Made by a program: the position numbers and the translations under genes
Part shown: one piece after another, positions 43,327 to 52,529 of the stretch
Numbering within the stretch: the first letter of the stretch is position 1
Layout: every line of letters starts with the position of its first letter
From: an uncultured Chlorobiota bacterium
Lineage (GTDB): Bacteria > Bacteroidota > Ignavibacteria > UBA10030 > UBA6906
Direction: 5' to 3'
Length of the DNA: 64,000 nucleotides
Assembly (NCBI GenBank): GCA_900696645.1
Contig: CAADGV010000033.1
Coordinates: 310,001 to 374,000, forward strand
Notes under the pieces: generated by a model
Told to the model about the DNA's origin: nothing
What the model saw: the letters and a program-made list of their open reading frames with translations, nothing else
Database searches by the model: none

Positions 43327-43815
43327 TCAGACCATTCGGCGGGCAACTTCGCGAAGAGCGTCTTTCGTAAGGAACTTCTGAACCAACGGGAAGAGGATGT
43401 GATTTTCTTTGTGAATGTGATTCACAAAAAGCTGGATTATCTGCTGGGAAGTGGAATACAGATCTTTGGCAGCGACTCGATCGGAGTTCTTTTTCCCAAC
43501 TTTTCGTACCGCCCTCCTGAGACGGACGAATTCTTTCTTCAAAATTTGATGATCCTTACGCATGAGTTCCGTCGGGCCCTCGACGTAACGCTCAAGTACC
43601 GGAAACAAAGCTTCCTCTTCGCTTTTGTTGTGAACGGTCACTTCTTCATCAATAAACTCCATAGCCGAAAGAATCTTCGCATATGCATCGTCTGAGAAGC
43701 CGTTTTCGGCAATCGACCGCGTGGCCTTGTTCAGCATGGAGAGTTTCAGCAGGGCCTCGTCATGCTCCTGCATCAACTGCGCAATCGGATCGATACGTCG
43801 CTTGTCCAACATCAT
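43327..43815 (-). CDS. Hemerythrin HHE-domain protein
   Basis: Four-helix bundle protein of 162 residues that would bind a di-iron centre. Conserved His/Glu lie in IAQLMQEHDEAL, FIDEEVTVHNKSEEEALFP, MRKDHQILKKEF and FVNHIHKENHILFPLV, in family order. Such proteins sense or carry O2 or NO, or repair iron-sulfur clusters. It follows the alpha/beta-barrel protein by 19 bases. No extra domain is attached. Confidence 0.9.
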   Translation of the reverse strand: MMLDKRRIDPIAQLMQEHDEALLKLSMLNKATRSIAENGFSDDAYAKILSAMEFIDEEVTVHNKSEEEALFPVLERYVEGPTELMRKDHQILKKEFVRLRRAVRKVGKKNSDRVAAKDLYSTSQQIIQLFVNHIHKENHILFPLVQKFLTKDALREVARRMV

Positions 43816-43834
43816 CGGAACACTCTTGCGAAAA

Positions 43835-44131
43835 TCAAATCTCGATGGCCGTTGAGTATTTCATTCCCTCGTCATCAACGCAGGCTTCGAGCTTGCCGAG
43901 AAGATCCTGCGTGTGCTCATCCTGGCTTTCATCCAGCGCATCATATTCATCCTCGCTGCCAAAGACGTAAATTTCGGTGAATTGGTTTTTCTTCCCCTTC
44001 ACCTCGAACACGGAGTAATTCTTCTTTCCTACATTCACCAGATGTGCCTTCATATCTGAAATCAATGTCAGGTAATTACTCCGTTGTTCGGGTTTGATGC
44101 CATAGGAAATGGTAAACAAGACTCTTGGCAT
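43835..44131 (-). CDS. Small protein, probable dimeric alpha/beta-barrel (NIPSNAP/ABM-like)
   Basis: I do not firmly recognise it. The 98-residue sequence alternates strands and helices (VLFTISYGIKPEQRSNYLTLISDMKAHL, NYSVFEVKGKKNQFTEIYVFGSEDEYDAL) as in ferredoxin-like alpha/beta-barrel proteins, with an acidic stretch near the end. The ATG at 44131 has AAGGA about nine bases upstream; a TTG at 44170 overlapping the metallopeptidase stop would add 13 residues. It lies between a metallopeptidase and hemerythrin gene. Confidence 0.65.
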   Translation of the reverse strand: MPRVLFTISYGIKPEQRSNYLTLISDMKAHLVNVGKKNYSVFEVKGKKNQFTEIYVFGSEDEYDALDESQDEHTQDLLGKLEACVDDEGMKYSTAIEI

Positions 44132-44166
44132 AGAGGTGGTTCCTTTCTCTTGACTGAATGATAAAC

Positions 44167-44541
44167 TCAATAACCTGAGGCCCGAACTTCTTCTTCGTTC
44201 ATGCCGTAATAGTGTGCAATCTCGTGAATCAGAACATCACGGATCCGCTGCCGTACTTCTTCGACTGTACGGGTGCCGCGTTGAATATTAGCCCGGTACA
44301 ATGTAATCTTATCCGGAACAACGGGATACATTCCGTACCACGTGCCCCGTTTGTTCAGGGGGATTCCCTCGTATAGCCCGAACAAATCGGACGGAGACCT
44401 GAGCCTCATTTTTTCCGATGTCTCCCGTGAAGGGATTTCCTCAACAACGATTTGAACGTTGTCGAGATGATGCCGGAACTGTTCCGGCAACGCATCAAAC
44501 ATCTCTTGAACAACCTCCTCAAACTCTTCGGCCGAGAGCAT
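44167..44541 (-). CDS. Small zinicin-like metallopeptidase family protein
   Basis: A 124-residue protein of the metallopeptidase-family/DUF1025 group. It has the zinc motif HEIAHYYGMNEEEV near the C-terminus (HExxHxxGxxE-like) and the family start FEEVVQEMFDALPEQFRHHLDNV with LFGLYEGIPLNKRGTWYG. The protein is cytosolic and its substrate unknown. It starts 3 bases after the YIP1-like gene. Small size is normal for the group. Confidence 0.85.
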   Translation of the reverse strand: MLSAEEFEEVVQEMFDALPEQFRHHLDNVQIVVEEIPSRETSEKMRLRSPSDLFGLYEGIPLNKRGTWYGMYPVVPDKITLYRANIQRGTRTVEEVRQRIRDVLIHEIAHYYGMNEEEVRASGY

Positions 44542-44543
44542 TG

Positions 44544-45242
44544 TTACACCTTCACGTAATGCAACGCCAGGACGCCTGCTCCCGCCATCCCGGATACCAA
44601 TAGAAGCACGGTCAAGAAACGTCTCCGTGCAAATGCATTTGCGGCAAGTGTTGCCTCAACAACGAGATACAAACTGTACAACACCACGATCCCCTTCAGC
44701 ACCATCAATACTTGGTACTCAAACGGCTTTATTAGCATCGGGGGCGGATTCACCCCGAAGAAATCACTTCCGAAAACTGCCAACTCTATCGGCACAAGGA
44801 AGAAGAGGCTCAGTACCATTGGCATTGTTGCGTATGCCAGGGCCGCAAATAGATTCTTGTAGCTGGCAATACCACGTAACGGCACAGTCGCTTTTTTCAG
44901 TAAAACTGTGGCAATGGATACAACGACGATTCCCAAAATCGGCCCTAGCAACAGGGCACCGCCCAGAATTACTTCTGTTCTTGAGATAGTCTGCGCCAGA
45001 CTCTTGTACCAGGCGATCTCAAGCGCAAGGCTTATGCCGAACAGCGCGCTCAATATGAGCGAATAGTTCTTGTGCTTTGCCAAAACAATCTGCCGGAATG
45101 TACCGCGCGGCGATTCAAGCAGACCCCACATTGTTGAAAACAAATTGAGTGCATCCGGTCTCCCCTGAAGAAACCCTTTGCATGAGGAGCACACTACGCT
45201 CAGATCATTGTTTTGGGATCCACAAATGCTGCATCGTATCAT
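44544..45242 (-). CDS. YIP1-family membrane protein with zinc ribbon
   Basis: A 232-residue protein with an N-terminal zinc ribbon (CSICG...CSSC, residues 4-21) followed by a short amphipathic part typical of YIP1 (LFSTMWGLLESPRGTFRQIV) and about five hydrophobic helices. YIP1-like bacterial proteins are of unknown function. It is the first gene of the run to hemerythrin, with metallopeptidase 3 bases behind. It stands 118 bases after the tryptophanase stop; that gap is AT-rich and holds only a weak inverted repeat AATTGT/ACAATT. Confidence 0.8.
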   Translation of the reverse strand: MIRCSICGSQNNDLSVVCSSCKGFLQGRPDALNLFSTMWGLLESPRGTFRQIVLAKHKNYSLILSALFGISLALEIAWYKSLAQTISRTEVILGGALLLGPILGIVVVSIATVLLKKATVPLRGIASYKNLFAALAYATMPMVLSLFFLVPIELAVFGSDFFGVNPPPMLIKPFEYQVLMVLKGIVVLYSLYLVVEATLAANAFARRRFLTVLLLVSGMAGAGVLALHYVKV

Positions 45243-45360
45243 TCGTTCGGCTAATTTGCTTGGGCAAGCTTCTTTATGCTATTGCTACAAACTGAATTAA
45301 ATCAATTGTTTACATATTAGACAATTTGCGATTCTTTAGCAACGGAAAAGTCCGGGAAGT

Positions 45361-46734
45361 TCACGCTATCGGCTCAAACTTTGCGGTGAAATGCCGCAAC
45401 ATTGGCGCTTCTTCAATGATGCGATATCCCTTCAATACATTCTGTCGTTGGTGAGCCTCGATGACAACTTCAATCACGTAGTCAATGTGGCTTTGAGTGT
45501 AGACGCGGCGAGGAATTGCAAGCCTGACCAATTCCATACGTGCGGGAATCAGTTTGCCCTGTTGGTCATACTTTCCGAACATGACACTGCCAATCTCCAC
45601 CGAACGGATACCACCAAGCCTGTACAACTCCACAACGACTGATTGCCCCGGATACTCCTCCACCGGAACATGAGGCAAGAACTTCTTTGCGTTGAGATAG
45701 ATCGCATGTCCGCCGGGTGGTTGAAGAATAGGAACACCGGCCGTAGAAAGCCGCTCGCCCAGATATTCCACCGAACGGATTCGATAGTGCAGATAGTGTT
45801 CGTCAAGAACTTCTTCGAGTCCTTGCGCTATTGCCTCAAGGTCGCGACCCGCGAGTCCGCCGTAGGTCGGAAACCCCTCAGTGACAATGAGCAGATTTCG
45901 TGCCTGTGTTGCGAGTGCTTCATCATTCAGTGCCAGAAATCCGCCCATGTTAACAATGGCATCCTTCTTTGCGCTCATAGTCGAGCCGTCTGCGTACGAG
46001 AACATTTCCTTCACAATATCCTTCACCGGAACATCGGCGTATCCCTTTTCTCTTTTCTTGATGAAGTACGCGTTCTCTGCAAACCTGCAGGCATCAAGGA
46101 ACAGCGGTATGCCGTGTTTCGTACACACAGCCTTCGTCTCCCGGATATTCTGCATTGACACGGGTTGCCCGCCGCCGGAGTTGTTCGTTACAGTCATCAT
46201 ACAAAGCGGAATGTTTGTTGCCCCGACACGGACGATGAACTCCTCCAAGCCGGTGACATCCATATTCCCCTTGAAATCGGCAATCACATCAGGGTCTCTC
46301 CCCTCTTGTGTCGGGAAGTCAACTGCTTCCGCTCCTGAGAATTCGATGTTCGCCCGCGTTGTGTCGAAATGGGAATTGTTGGGAATGTACTTTCCCTTCC
46401 CGCCGACAATCGTAAAAAGAATCTTCTCGGCCGCGCGACCTTGATGTGTGGGAATGATATATCGAAGTCCGGTCAACTGCCGGACTTTGTGTTCAAAACG
46501 GAAGAAACTCTTCGCTCCGGCATACGCTTCGTCGCCCTCCATCATTCCGGCCCATTGCCGTGCACTCATTGCCGAGGTACCGCTATCTGTCAGCAAGTCA
46601 ATCAATACTTCTTCGGCAGGGAGCAAGAACATGTTGTAAAATGCCCGACGCAGGTACGCTTCACGCTCACGTTCTGTAGTAAAGTTGATGGGCTCAATGG
46701 ATTTGATCTTGAAAGGTTCAATGATAGTTTTCAT
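45361..46734 (-). CDS. tnaA: Tryptophanase (L-tryptophan indole-lyase)
   Basis: PLP enzyme that splits tryptophan to indole, pyruvate and ammonia. The 457-residue protein aligns with the beta-eliminating lyases: PTHQGRAAE, NNSGGGQPVS, the PLP lysine in TMSAKKDAIVNMGG, and EGFPTYGGLAGRD. Residues that separate it from tyrosine phenol-lyase favour tryptophanase: IRSVEIGS (Ile where TPL has the substrate-binding Arg in MERG) and LRHFTAKF (His where TPL has Phe). Several other stretches look TPL-like, so specificity should be tested. ATG 46734 is preferred over 46761. No tnaC leader or permease is seen. Confidence 0.85.
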   Translation of the reverse strand: MKTIIEPFKIKSIEPINFTTEREREAYLRRAFYNMFLLPAEEVLIDLLTDSGTSAMSARQWAGMMEGDEAYAGAKSFFRFEHKVRQLTGLRYIIPTHQGRAAEKILFTIVGGKGKYIPNNSHFDTTRANIEFSGAEAVDFPTQEGRDPDVIADFKGNMDVTGLEEFIVRVGATNIPLCMMTVTNNSGGGQPVSMQNIRETKAVCTKHGIPLFLDACRFAENAYFIKKREKGYADVPVKDIVKEMFSYADGSTMSAKKDAIVNMGGFLALNDEALATQARNLLIVTEGFPTYGGLAGRDLEAIAQGLEEVLDEHYLHYRIRSVEYLGERLSTAGVPILQPPGGHAIYLNAKKFLPHVPVEEYPGQSVVVELYRLGGIRSVEIGSVMFGKYDQQGKLIPARMELVRLAIPRRVYTQSHIDYVIEVVIEAHQRQNVLKGYRIIEEAPMLRHFTAKFEPIA

Positions 46735-46978
46735 ATTGATGGCAGTTCTTCGTGGATGCATCCGGATACGCTCGTGTCTGAGAATCCGGCGATGTTTTGG
46801 AATTGTCGGATGTGGTCAGGAGATCGGTACAGTACTCGTGCCACCCATTAGCGCGCATGCTGAATAAATGTACATCTGAACAGTTGATTTTGCAAGAATT
46901 CTGTGAGATTGCCGTTAGCCTCCTTTGTCATTTTCCAATTTTCCCATATCTTGTAGCAACACATGAAGGAAACGCAGC

Positions 46979-47527
46979 GTGCGCATTTTTCAGAAGAATC
47001 TCCGTCCGGCTGATCTCGGAACGGCAATCTATGAGCGCCTCCGCAAGGGGATGCAATCCACTGACGATCTTTCGATGAACGGATTATTATCGGGGCTTGA
47101 GGTGCTTCCTGAAGAACTCGACTCGCAGTACATCGGCGAAATAATGATAGGTCTTATGTTCGGTGCAACCCTCGCAATCGAGAGCCACGCCGGTCAACGC
47201 GCAGCGCAGCAAGTGATTGCATCAATGAAGGCTGAATTTCTCAGCCACTTGGATGAGCAAGGAGCAACGTCGATCCAGCGGGCAGAATGGGAATCCGTGC
47301 TTGCCGACCGGTTTCTGGCATACCGCAGAAGCCTTGATGGATACTCCGGATTCGAGCCGCCCTGGAAGTTGGGTCGAACGTTTTTCTGGCGGATTATTGG
47401 AAGGGAAGTTCACATTGCCATGTGTGTAAAGATCTGCACACTCTACCTTCTCGCAGCACGCGACCTTTGCGAACAGATGCTGAAGGAATACGGGCCGCGC
47501 CTCCAGATGGAACCGCAATCTGACTAA
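46979..47527 (+). CDS. Protein of unknown function
   Basis: A 182-residue, mostly helical, soluble protein that I do not recognise (LGTAIYERLRKGMQSTDD, YIGEIMIGLMFGATLAIES, WRIIGREVHIAMCVKICTLYLLAARDL). It has no signal peptide and one or two moderately hydrophobic segments. GTG 46979 has AAGGA about eight bases upstream. It is divergent from tnaA across a 244-base gap, in which a weak TTG-N19-TATCTTGT at about 46923-46952 may drive it. It ends convergently with the peroxiredoxin, 3 bases apart. Confidence 0.65.
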   Translation: MRIFQKNLRPADLGTAIYERLRKGMQSTDDLSMNGLLSGLEVLPEELDSQYIGEIMIGLMFGATLAIESHAGQRAAQQVIASMKAEFLSHLDEQGATSIQRAEWESVLADRFLAYRRSLDGYSGFEPPWKLGRTFFWRIIGREVHIAMCVKICTLYLLAARDLCEQMLKEYGPRLQMEPQSD

Positions 47528-47530
47528 CGG

Positions 47531-48115
47531 CTACCGCGACTTCAAGCCTATCCCCTTTTCTATTTCCCCCAGTGATTCAAGAACGCCTTCTACGTGTTTT
47601 TGAATCAGAATTTCGTGATGCAGTACTCTTCGGATAATCCCCTCTTTGTCAATCACATACGTGGCACGCTTTGCCCCGGAGATTAGTCCGCCCAGCCGGT
47701 CAGCAGTTCCGTACATTCGACTGATGGACATATCCTTGTCGCTAATCAGTGGAAACGGAAGGCGATGCTTCTCAACAAACGCCTGATGCGTTTCTTCCGT
47801 GTCATAGCTCACTCCGACAACCATGGCTTCGTGATGCAGAATATCGTCGTAGTTGTCACGGAATGAACAGACTTGAGCCGTACACCCTGATGTGAAATCC
47901 TTCGGATAGAAGAAGAGTACAACGATCTTCTTTCCGGAATAATCGCGGAGTCTGAATTCCTCGCCGGTGCTGAGTGTGGCTGAAAAATCAGGCGCAACAC
48001 TGCCGACAGGAAGGAGTGATTCACTTTCAGAAGCCACGAATATTCCTGTGAGTATGCTGAGTAGTACCCCAAACGATAAGACCACAGCCGTCTTCCACGA
48101 GAAAACACGCTTCAT
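47531..48115 (-). CDS. Membrane-anchored or exported peroxiredoxin (BCP type)
   Basis: Thiol peroxidase of 194 residues. The N-terminus has a hydrophobic segment (TAVVLSFGVLLSILTGIFVASES) that acts as signal or anchor, followed by a BCP-type domain with the active site FFYPKDFTSGCTAQVC: peroxidatic Cys and a Cys five residues on. Ends with an acidic helix. It lies 36 bases downstream of the RND permease on the same strand and is probably distinct in function. Together with the peroxiredoxin at 36471 it suggests strong peroxide defence in the envelope. Confidence 0.88.
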   Translation of the reverse strand: MKRVFSWKTAVVLSFGVLLSILTGIFVASESESLLPVGSVAPDFSATLSTGEEFRLRDYSGKKIVVLFFYPKDFTSGCTAQVCSFRDNYDDILHHEAMVVGVSYDTEETHQAFVEKHRLPFPLISDKDMSISRMYGTADRLGGLISGAKRATYVIDKEGIIRRVLHHEILIQKHVEGVLESLGEIEKGIGLKSR

Positions 48116-48151
48116 GTTGAGCCGATTCCGTTTCTATCGAAGGACACTTTC

Positions 48152-51100
48152 CTAATTCTGCGTGGTGGCCGCAAGTTCCTTCCGGTTCGCGAACCGTAGC
48201 GCAAATTTCTTGACGGCCGCGATCCAATCGTCCAGTAACGAATAGAATGTTGGCACGATAACAAGCGTCAGAAACGTCGAGACAGATAACCCGAAAATGA
48301 TGGCAACACCCAAGGGTCGCCAAAAATCGGCGCTTTCAGCACCGATCACGAAATGACCGGTACGCCAATCAAAATCAAAACCCGTAGCCAAAGGCAAGAT
48401 GCCGAGTACAGTTGTTGCGGCTGTCAGAATCACCGGACGGAGACGAGTTCTTCCGGCTTCCAACAACGCTTCGTCAAGCGTGAGTCCAGAACGCAACAGT
48501 TGCTTCGTGAAATCAAGCAACACAATGGCATTCTTCACCACAATACCGGCAAGAGAAACAACGCCAACTCCCGTCATGATGATACTGAACGGCGTTAAGG
48601 TAACCAGCATTCCTATGAATACTCCTATCAACGACAACGGAATGGAAAGCATGATAACAATCGGTACTTTGACTGAATTGAATTCACTCACGATAACGAA
48701 GAACACCAGCAGCAACGTTATCATGAATGCGCCTCCAAGAAATGCCTGCGCCTCTTCCTTCTCTTCATCTTCCCCGGAGTACGTAATGGAGTAACCTTCA
48801 GGCAGATCGAACCGGGCAAGCCACGACTTCACATCATTCAGCACCTCGGATGCAAGCCTGCCCTGTGCATCGCCGGTGATCGTAATAACCCGCTTCTGAT
48901 CCTTCCTGAAGATATCCGCAATACCGGTAGTCTTGTTAACAGTGGCAACGGAAACAAGCGGCACGGAGAGAAGTTTTCCCTGTTTGTTCATGAACGTGAT
49001 GTTCAGATTCTCAATGTCTGAGACTGAAGAACGCTGATCTTCACGCAACCGGACTCTGATCTTGTACTCGTCTTCTCCGACCCGAAACTTCGAGGCCTCC
49101 GCTCCGTTGATTGCAGAGCGTACCGTGCCCGCAATCTGCCCCGTACTCATCCAAAGAAGTCCGGCTTTCTCACGATCGACTTCTACTTCGATTTCGGGTT
49201 TACCCGGATTGTAATTATCCTTCAGTTCAACGAGGTTCGGTACACTTTTCAATGTCTGCTGAATGCGGGTAGAAAGCGATGCAAGTGTTGCATAGTCGTC
49301 TCCAGCTATTTCGATGCTGACCGGTGCGCCAACCGGCGGACCCATTTCCTGTTTTGACACTTTGAGCTTTGCGCCCGGAATGCCGGTTGAATTGTCACGA
49401 ACATCCTCAAGTGATCTCAGACTGCTTTGAATCCGGTTCGCCTTTTCGACAAAGTTGATGGCAATCTGTCCCTTGTTCGACGTTCCTTGTCCGCCGAAAT
49501 CGAAAACGTTATCCGACGTTCCTACTTTCGTCACAACAAACTCCATGTCAGGAGTACCGGGTAGATCTCTGAATCGTTTTTCAAGAACCGTGGCGATTCC
49601 GTTTGTCACATCCAATGATGTTCCCGCAGGCGCTTCGATGTTCACGGTAATTTGATTCGGCTGTGTCTCAGGAAAGAATACGATACCTTTGTTGAACAAT
49701 GCGAACACGACAGTGACAAAGACAAGCAACACGAACGCCCCGCCGATTGTTTTTCCCTTATGCTTCAGCGACCATTCAAGTGCATTCGTGTAGTGCTTCA
49801 CTGCAGTCGGGAAAAAGCGTTCATCGACTTTGTGGTAGATGATCGTTATGGGATTATATTTCTTGTACCACTTCGGGTGTTCGATATTCTCTTTTGCCTT
49901 CTTGATTTCTTTCTTGTAGTCGATCCACCGGGCCCCTTGTACCGGACTGATGACAAACGCAACGAGCAGTGAAGCCCCGAGTGTGATTATAAGCGTGAGA
50001 GGAAGGTACTTCATAAAATCACCGACAATGCCCGGCCAGAACAGCAACGGGATAAACGCCGAAACAGTTGTGATCGTCGCGGTGATGACAGGCACGGCCA
50101 CTTCCGACGTCCCTTCCTTTGCCGCCACGTCAGGTGTTTTGTCATAGATTTGCTGATGGCGGTAGATGTTCTCAATAACAACAACAGCATCATCCACCAA
50201 TATACCCAGCACAAGTACAAGCGAGAACAACACCACAATATTCAGGGTAATGTCGTACGTGGAAAGAACTGTGAATCCGATGAACATCGAAAAGGGTATT
50301 GCCGTTGCAATGAGCAGTGAATTCTTGAATCCGAAAAACATAAAGAGGCAGAGAACGACTAAGAACATACCCGTCATAATACTGTTCTCAAGCTCCCGTA
50401 CCATGCGGTTAATGAAGATGGACTGATCGTTTGTGATTTCCAATTTAATGCCCGAAGGCAGGCGTGCTTCAGTCTTTCCAACAATCTCCTTCACTTGTTC
50501 TGCGATGCGGACAAGATTCTCTCCGGCACGTTTTCGCACTGCAACGGTAACAACTTCGTTGCCGTTGAGTCGCGCATACGTCTTTCTATCCTCAAATGAT
50601 GAATGAACCTCGGCAACATCACGGACATAGATCGGCTTCCCTCCCTGAAGCTTGATGATGATATCCTCGATAGGCTTCACGTCCTTGTATTCACCGGGAA
50701 CGCGAACGGAGTAGTTGATTTCTTTCGTATCAACAGAGCCGCCCGGCAGCGAGACATTCTCATTCTTGATTGCGTTCACGACATCATCAAAGCCGATCTT
50801 GTAGGCATTCAGAAGATTGACATCACAGTTCACCTGCACCTCGGGTTCAAGGCCGCCGGTAACATCCGCACGTAATACTCCTGGTATAATCTCAATCTTC
50901 TCTTTCAAATCGTCAGCAACTTTCTTCAGTCGGGCAACGCCATAGGGTCCGCCGACATTCACAAACATGATTGGAAATTCGCTGATGTTGATTTCCGTTA
51001 CAACAGGATCGAGAATATCAGCGGGCAGTTCGTTGCGGGTGGAATTCACTTTATCACGAACGCGTCGCAGCGCCTCGTCAATATCCACGCCTATTTCAAA

Positions 51101-51382
51101 TTCCACGCTAACTGTGGAGAGCCCCTCCTTCGAGGCAGAGGTAATAGTCTTAACATCCTTTATACCCTTGAGTGCCCGTTCAACAGGCTGCGTAACAAGC
51201 CCCTCTATGTCGGCCGTCGCTACACCGATGTACGGTACGGTGACGATGATATATGGGATTTTCACGTCAGGAGCGGCTTCCCGCGGAAGTCCCTGGTATG
51301 CATTCCATCCTATCATCACAATCAAAAGAATGAAAATGTAAACGGCGACTTTGTTGTCAACTGCTATGTTTGAAAGACGCAT
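48152..51382 (-). CDS. RND-family efflux transporter permease (AcrB/HAE1-like)
   Basis: Inner-membrane proton-driven exporter of 1076 residues. It starts MRLSNIAVDNKVAVYIFILLIVMIGWNAYQG, has the large periplasmic loops and twelve helices, the LGILVDDAVVVIENIYRH segment in TM4 carrying the paired Asp of the proton relay, and FSIIMTGVGVVSLAGIVVKNAIVLLDF in TM10/11. The family also includes heavy-metal and lipid exporters; motifs here fit the HAE1 group. It follows the adaptor by 70 bases. The exported substrate is unknown. Confidence 0.95.
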   Translation of the reverse strand: MRLSNIAVDNKVAVYIFILLIVMIGWNAYQGLPREAAPDVKIPYIIVTVPYIGVATADIEGLVTQPVERALKGIKDVKTITSASKEGLSTVSVEFEIGVDIDEALRRVRDKVNSTRNELPADILDPVVTEINISEFPIMFVNVGGPYGVARLKKVADDLKEKIEIIPGVLRADVTGGLEPEVQVNCDVNLLNAYKIGFDDVVNAIKNENVSLPGGSVDTKEINYSVRVPGEYKDVKPIEDIIIKLQGGKPIYVRDVAEVHSSFEDRKTYARLNGNEVVTVAVRKRAGENLVRIAEQVKEIVGKTEARLPSGIKLEITNDQSIFINRMVRELENSIMTGMFLVVLCLFMFFGFKNSLLIATAIPFSMFIGFTVLSTYDITLNIVVLFSLVLVLGILVDDAVVVIENIYRHQQIYDKTPDVAAKEGTSEVAVPVITATITTVSAFIPLLFWPGIVGDFMKYLPLTLIITLGASLLVAFVISPVQGARWIDYKKEIKKAKENIEHPKWYKKYNPITIIYHKVDERFFPTAVKHYTNALEWSLKHKGKTIGGAFVLLVFVTVVFALFNKGIVFFPETQPNQITVNIEAPAGTSLDVTNGIATVLEKRFRDLPGTPDMEFVVTKVGTSDNVFDFGGQGTSNKGQIAINFVEKANRIQSSLRSLEDVRDNSTGIPGAKLKVSKQEMGPPVGAPVSIEIAGDDYATLASLSTRIQQTLKSVPNLVELKDNYNPGKPEIEVEVDREKAGLLWMSTGQIAGTVRSAINGAEASKFRVGEDEYKIRVRLREDQRSSVSDIENLNITFMNKQGKLLSVPLVSVATVNKTTGIADIFRKDQKRVITITGDAQGRLASEVLNDVKSWLARFDLPEGYSITYSGEDEEKEEAQAFLGGAFMITLLLVFFVIVSEFNSVKVPIVIMLSIPLSLIGVFIGMLVTLTPFSIIMTGVGVVSLAGIVVKNAIVLLDFTKQLLRSGLTLDEALLEAGRTRLRPVILTAATTVLGILPLATGFDFDWRTGHFVIGAESADFWRPLGVAIIFGLSVSTFLTLVIVPTFYSLLDDWIAAVKKFALRFANRKELAATTQN

Positions 51383-51452
51383 CGTTTTCTTTCAGTGAGA
51401 ATTGTCGGAAGTATGTATCAGTCTGGTTGTTTGCCGGGACGAAGCCTGCTGT

Positions 51453-52526
51453 TTACTTCGCATCAGTTTCCGTTGCCACGACATGCTGTCCGTCTATGAT
51501 GTCGGTGTACCCGACAGTAATGATCCGCTCTCCCGCTTCCAGGCCGGAAAGAATCTCAACGAAACCATCCTGGCGCCCCCCCAACTGCACTATGCGTTCC
51601 TTCGCTTTGCCGTCCTGCTCGACAAACACAACCATCTTGTTGCGGTCAAGTTGCTGGATGATACTTTCTTCTACCAGCAGTGCCTCTTTCCGTACTGAGA
51701 GAGAGAGTTTTGTTTTCGCAATCATCTCCGGCTTGAGCATGAAGTTTGGATTTGCAATCACAGCTTCGACAGGAAACGTACGATTGTCGGGCGAAATAGC
51801 CGCGCCAACAAATGAGATCGTGCCGGTAAAGGTGTTTCCCGGAAACGCCAGTACCGACAAGCTAATCTGTGTACCCGACTTGATGCTTCCCGCGTACCGT
51901 TCCGGCACGTTAACAAGAATTTTCACCCGGTTAATATTTACCACTCGCGCAATGGGAACCCCGGGCGGAGCCATTTCACCAACGTCGGCGTATCGTTCAT
52001 CAAGAATTCCGCTGACTGGAGTCTTGATGCGAGTCCGTTCCCACCGGCTCCGCGCAAGTTCGGCTTGGGCCTTGGCTGCATCGCGGCCGTATTCTGTTGT
52101 GCGGAGCTGCCATTCGCTTACTGCCTGCTCGGTGTACACTTGCTGTTGCTTCTGCAACGTCAATTCCGCCGATTTGTATTGCGCAAGGGCGGCGTCATAG
52201 GCCGGCTTTATGACATCATCAGTGAGAAGTACGATCACGGCGTCTTTCGGAACAAATTGTCCTTTGGCATACTTCCACTCCTTCACGACGCCTCCCTCTT
52301 CAGGAGAAATTGAAATGTCGTCGTATGCCTTAATAGTGCCGCTAAGTTGCAAAGTTTCCGAAAACGGCCGCGGCTTCAGTTCTTGAACCTGCACCGGAAC
52401 ATTACTTGCGGCGTTCTTTACCTTGCTCTCGTCGGAGGTATCGGCATTGCTATCGCCACACCCGGCGCCCAGCATCCACATTGCGATAGTCAATATTCCG
52501 TACGAAAAGATACGTATCGTGTTCAT
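51453..52526 (-). CDS. Efflux RND periplasmic adaptor subunit
   Basis: Membrane fusion protein linking the RND pump to the TolC channel. The 357-residue lipoprotein has signal peptide and lipobox LGAGC (Cys23), a barrel-sandwich half (LSGTIKAYDDISISPEEGGVVKEWKYAKGQFV), a helical hairpin (about residues 115-165) and the second half with GILDERYADVGEMAPPGVPIARVVN. It begins 3 bases after the TolC gene and precedes the pump, so the operon order is channel-adaptor-pump. Confidence 0.93.
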   Translation of the reverse strand: MNTIRIFSYGILTIAMWMLGAGCGDSNADTSDESKVKNAASNVPVQVQELKPRPFSETLQLSGTIKAYDDISISPEEGGVVKEWKYAKGQFVPKDAVIVLLTDDVIKPAYDAALAQYKSAELTLQKQQQVYTEQAVSEWQLRTTEYGRDAAKAQAELARSRWERTRIKTPVSGILDERYADVGEMAPPGVPIARVVNINRVKILVNVPERYAGSIKSGTQISLSVLAFPGNTFTGTISFVGAAISPDNRTFPVEAVIANPNFMLKPEMIAKTKLSLSVRKEALLVEESIIQQLDRNKMVVFVEQDGKAKERIVQLGGRQDGFVEILSGLEAGERIITVGYTDIIDGQHVVATETDAK

Positions 52527-52529
52527 CGG

